NCBI GenBank assembly: GCA_036741775.1
Contig: DAINRQ010000005.1
Coordinates: forward strand, 56,919 to 120,918
From: JAJKIV01 sp036741775
GTDB taxonomy: Bacteria > Gemmatimonadota > Gemmatimonadetes > Gemmatimonadales > Gemmatimonadaceae
DNA length: 64,000 nucleotides
Direction of reading: 5' to 3'
Shown here: one piece after another, positions 62,269 through 64,000 of the stretch
Position numbering within the stretch: the first letter of the stretch is position 1
How the letters are laid out: every line of letters begins with the position of its first letter
The notes under the pieces: model-generated
The model's database searches: none
Told to the model about the DNA's origin: nothing
The model's input: only the letters and a program-made list of their open reading frames with translations
Position numbers and translations under genes: made by a program

Positions 62269-62521
62269 TCATCCCCAGCGGTTCGTTCGCTTCGGATCGG
62301 GGTCGCGATTCCCAGGCCGAGGCTTGCCACTCGTTCCCGGCCCGCGTTTTCCGCGGCCGCGCGCCTCCATCCGTTCCTGACGTGTGGCATCCTCCTTCGA
62401 TTCCGCGCGCTGCTTGCCCGCGCCGTAGGTCACTCCATTCGCGCTCGGCGATTCCCCGCGCTGTCGCGCGTCACGGGCGAAGGCGTCGCTCCTCGTTATC
62501 GCCCTCCATCTGTCGTGCCAT
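62269..62521 (-). pseudogene. Frameshifted gene of a small hydrophilic protein
   Basis: ATG 62521 after GAGGGACGGG begins MARQMEGDNEERR; this frame stops within a few codons. In the next frame the text goes on as FARDARQRGESPSANGVTYG, then AGKQR, then a basic tail (RGKRGPGTSGKPRPGNRD). Together they match a type of small protein with DNEERR...LARxAR...SxxGxTxGxSKQR order that I know from other bacteria. Loss of one base near 62484-62488 (CGACGCC to CGAGCC) would rejoin them. It is either a real frameshift or a sequence error. Confidence 0.5.
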
Positions 62522-62536
62522 CCCGTCCCTCGCTCG

Positions 62537-62794
62537 TCAGCGTTTCCGCTTTCGTTGCGGCGTGCCCGTCGCCTTCTCGACGTTTTCGCGGTTCGTCTCG
62601 ACGAGCTCGCCAATGTGCTCACCGTGGCGACCCGCGTCGGGCCCGACGTCCTCCACGGCTCCACTGAGCCGTACGTCATCGCGAACGAAGTCCTCGCCTT
62701 CCGGCTCAGTCCGCAAGTCGTCCACATCCACCTGTTTCACCTTGAAATGCCCCGATTTGTCGCGGCCGTTATGCGGCTTCCTGCGTTCCGACAT
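62537..62794 (-). CDS. Small hydrophilic protein, 85 residues
   Basis: ATG 62794 follows GGAGGG at good spacing. The product is almost wholly charged and polar (VKQVDVDDLRTEPEGEDFVR, then GELVETNRENVEKATG and a basic RKRKR end) with no hydrophobic core, so it is probably disordered. Similar sizes and composition are seen in stress-linked hydrophilins. It lies 15 bases ahead of the frameshifted gene, so the two may form a unit. The function is unknown. Confidence 0.55.
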   Translation of the reverse strand: MSERRKPHNGRDKSGHFKVKQVDVDDLRTEPEGEDFVRDDVRLSGAVEDVGPDAGRHGEHIGELVETNRENVEKATGTPQRKRKR

Positions 62795-62949
62795 GCAATG
62801 CCCTCCATCGGCTGCTGATTTTCGACGACCATCCCGACACTGGGGAGCAAGGAGCAGACCGACGGCGCATTCTGTCGCTCGGCGTTTGCGCGCCATGACG
62901 TGGCACGCCCGCTGCCCATGGAATGTCGACTCAACGAAGGGGACCGATC

Positions 62950-63165
62950 ATGCCAGCACGCCAGAACGACTCGGGCTCGAACGACCGACCGCGCGACAAG
63001 TATCGGGATAACGACGACGTGCGCGACGCGACCCCACCCGACGACCGCTCGGACACGAACCCCGACTCGAAGTCCGAAGCCCGCGGCGACGCGCGCGAGA
63101 ACGTCGGCAACACGGCACGCGGCACCGACGCCAATCCGACAGAGCGGACTCGACATCAACGTTAG
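62950..63165 (+). CDS. Small disordered acidic-basic protein, 71 residues
   Basis: ATG 62950 follows AAGGGG. The 71 residues are nearly all Asp, Arg, Asn, Ser, Thr, Pro and Gly (RDKYRDNDDVRDATPPDDRS), with no hydrophobic core. It looks like a hydrophilin-type protein, analogous to the divergent one at 62794. The stop TAG lies within a CGTTAGGC octamer (63160-63167). Confidence 0.5.
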   Translation: MPARQNDSGSNDRPRDKYRDNDDVRDATPPDDRSDTNPDSKSEARGDARENVGNTARGTDANPTERTRHQR

Positions 63166-63186
63166 GCAACGAGAACAGAAATACGC

Positions 63187-63402
63187 TGGTCGCTGTTAGC
63201 TGTTAGCTGGCGCTGGTAGCTGCAGGGTGAAAGCACGCAGCAAGTCGTGAGTCCTCAGTCCTGAGTCAGTCAGTTGGCCAGTGACTGATCACTGGCCATT
63301 CGGTACCGACCGCTCACGACTTACTGGGGCCGAGCCGAGGGACGTCCCGACGGTGTCACCCTGCAGCAACCAGTTCCAGCTAACAGCGACCAGCGTAGTA
63401 TT
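63187..63402. repeat. Inverted-repeat element directly before the argJ-like gene
   Basis: The outer arms are GCTGGTCGCTGTTAGCTG (from about 63187) and its inverse ending near 63395 (CAGCTAACAGCGACCAGC), each continued by GCTGCAGGGTGA-type pairs. The middle holds AGTCAGTTGGCCAGTGACTG and a partial core GGGACGTCCCGA (63339-63350). It occupies almost all of the space between two plus-strand genes. No gene is present. Confidence 0.65.
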
Positions 63403-63438
63403 GTAGTTCTCGTCAAATACCCTGTCCGGACCAAGACC

Positions 63439-64000
63439 GTGTTCCACGATCGTCCCGTCTTCCCGCGCGGCTTCCGCTGCGCGAGCCGCAACGTCGGCCT
63501 CAAGCCGACCGCCAAGGATCTCGCCCTGTTCGCCAGCGACGTCGACGCCGCGGCCGCCGCCGTGTTCACGCGTAACCACTTTCCCGGGGCGCCGATCATC
63601 CTCGGACGCGAGACCATCAAGCACGGGCGCCTGCGCGGTGTGGTCGTGAACAGCAAGGTGAGCAACGTCGCGAGCGGAGAGCAGGGGATCGTGAACGCGC
63701 GACGCATGGCCGTCGCGGCCGCCGCGGAGATCGGCGCCGTGCCGGAACACGTGCTCGTCAGCTCCACGGGCGTCATTGGCGTCCCGCTCCCCATCGATCT
63801 CATCGAGCGCGGGATTCAGGGCATCGCCGGCGAGCTGCAGGACGATCCGCTCGTTGGCGCCGAGGGGATCATGACGACCGATCGTCATCCGAAGGCGCTC
63901 TCGCTCGAGATCGGAGGTGTGACGATCACCTGGGTCGCGAAGGGATCGGGGATGATCGAGCCGAACATGGCGACGATGCTCGTCTACATCTTCACCGATG
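63439..64000 (+). CDS. argJ: ArgJ-like glutamate/ornithine N-acetyltransferase, 5' part
   Basis: GTG 63439 is the likely start, as it gives FPRGFRCASRNVGLKPTAKD, the ArgJ start. The gene runs off the window after about 187 codons. The autoproteolysis site is visible at the end (KGSGMIEPNMATMLVYIFTD; the cut is before the Thr of ATML), and STGVIG carries the oxyanion Thr-Gly. Where ArgJ normally has VVNSGNANACTGEQG, this protein has VVNSKVSNVASGEQG, a changed loop. It should move an acetyl group between N-acetylornithine and glutamate in arginine synthesis, unless the changed loop shifts the substrate. Confidence 0.8.
   Translation, partial: MFHDRPVFPRGFRCASRNVGLKPTAKDLALFASDVDAAAAAVFTRNHFPGAPIILGRETIKHGRLRGVVVNSKVSNVASGEQGIVNARRMAVAAAAEIGAVPEHVLVSSTGVIGVPLPIDLIERGIQGIAGELQDDPLVGAEGIMTTDRHPKALSLEIGGVTITWVAKGSGMIEPNMATMLVYIFTD

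Larger units (their letters stand above)
256..63167. repeat. Dispersed octamer CGTTAGGC / GCCTAACG, 34 exact copies
   Basis: Exact copies on the plus strand as CGTTAGGC start at 5438, 7807, 12749, 16228, 18279, 22534, 24016, 34589, 35137, 36098, 36638, 40473, 42373, 43003, 45901, 49482, 54317, 56072, 61180 and 63160. Copies as GCCTAACG start at 256, 1258, 3948, 10041, 24972, 27570, 28699, 30917, 32729, 49948, 50278, 51413, 56258 and 60385. Most are inside genes, in more than one reading frame (Ala-Leu-Gly, Ser-Pro-Asn, Val-Arg-Arg), so the signal is at the DNA level. Near copies with one changed end base (ACCTAACG, GCCTAACA) add about eight. See findings. Confidence 0.75.

Noticed and set aside
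256..63167. TTAGGC inside the octamer as telomere-like repeat
   Set aside because: TTAGGC is a nematode telomere unit, but here the copies are single and dispersed, never in tandem.
256..63167. TTA codons as a bldA-type translational control
   Set aside because: Many copies of the octamer are out of the TTA frame or on the other strand of a gene, or in spacers, so tRNA control cannot explain the motif.
1..64000. tRNA or rRNA genes
   Set aside because: I looked in the spacers for cloverleaf arms and T-loop (GGTTCRAAT-type) words and found none. A covariance-model search would settle this.

Overview
The window is about 64 kb of very GC-rich, gene-dense bacterial chromosome. The gene content fits a Gemmatimonadota-like organism, or a close relative in the Acidobacteriota/Gemmatimonadota sphere: eukaryote-like Ser/Thr kinases paired with TIGR02999-type ECF sigma factors, a PadR regulator fused by overlap to an ADOP-type duplicated permease, SusC/SusD outer-membrane uptake, Omp85-type barrels and many lipoproteins. 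This assignment is inference from gene content and composition, because there is no rRNA or taxonomic marker here. No tRNA, rRNA, CRISPR array, IS element or prophage was recognised.

Layout. 1-251: 3' end of prfC. 252-615: nested inverted repeats, including a perfect 33-bp-arm hairpin. 616-5248 (minus): a three-gene unit encoding DUF4956, an SdiA-regulated-type lipoprotein, and an Omp85/D15 barrel with a kinase-like N-terminal domain. 5587-6105: two small genes. 6539-11494 (minus): a kinase gene interrupted in frame by two UGA codons, then a secreted Xaa-Pro aminopeptidase translationally coupled to a small regulator-like gene. 11764-13057: a glyoxalase-fold protein and a BON-domain lipoprotein converging on a terminator. 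13267-17151: LVIVD-repeat protein, small secreted protein, multicopper oxidase, and a remnant of an aspartyl protease. 17124-19439: divergent MocR regulator and PNPOx-like flavoprotein. 20783-30910: two ECF-sigma/kinase pairs flanking a plant-type LRR lipoprotein, then a YadA-head/S74 surface protein. 30985-33192: a lipoprotein, a secreted protein and a membrane protein. 33555-35799: an AT-rich promoter followed by an unknown proline-rich protein, a MerR-like regulator and an orphan ClpP. 36285-40596 (minus): SusD then SusC. 40756-43790: PadR then ADOP permease. 44345-45886: ATP-dependent DNA ligase. 45903-53097: sugar-acid (aldonate) catabolism with GntP permease, YjhG/YagF-type dehydratase, FAH-fold enzyme, SMP-30 lactonase, HAD phosphatase, and a divergent Gfo/Idh oxidoreductase. 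53145-55165: LytS/LytTR two-component pair. 55294-61376: PDZ-alpha/beta hydrolase, outer-membrane barrel, repeat lipoprotein, small protein, MacB-like permease. 61659-64000: rsmD, small hydrophilic genes (one frameshifted) and the 5' part of an argJ-like gene.

Two DNA-level signals overlay the genes. The octamer CGTTAGGC occurs 34 times by eye on the two strands together (roughly one per 1.9 kb), inside genes in several reading frames and in spacers. Many of the longer spacers are filled by palindromic elements of at least three types, several sharing the core GGGACGCCACCGTCCCC. The candidates I consider most worth follow-up are this octamer, the kinase-like/Omp85 + DUF4956 unit, the MerR-like/ClpP operon, and the spacer elements.
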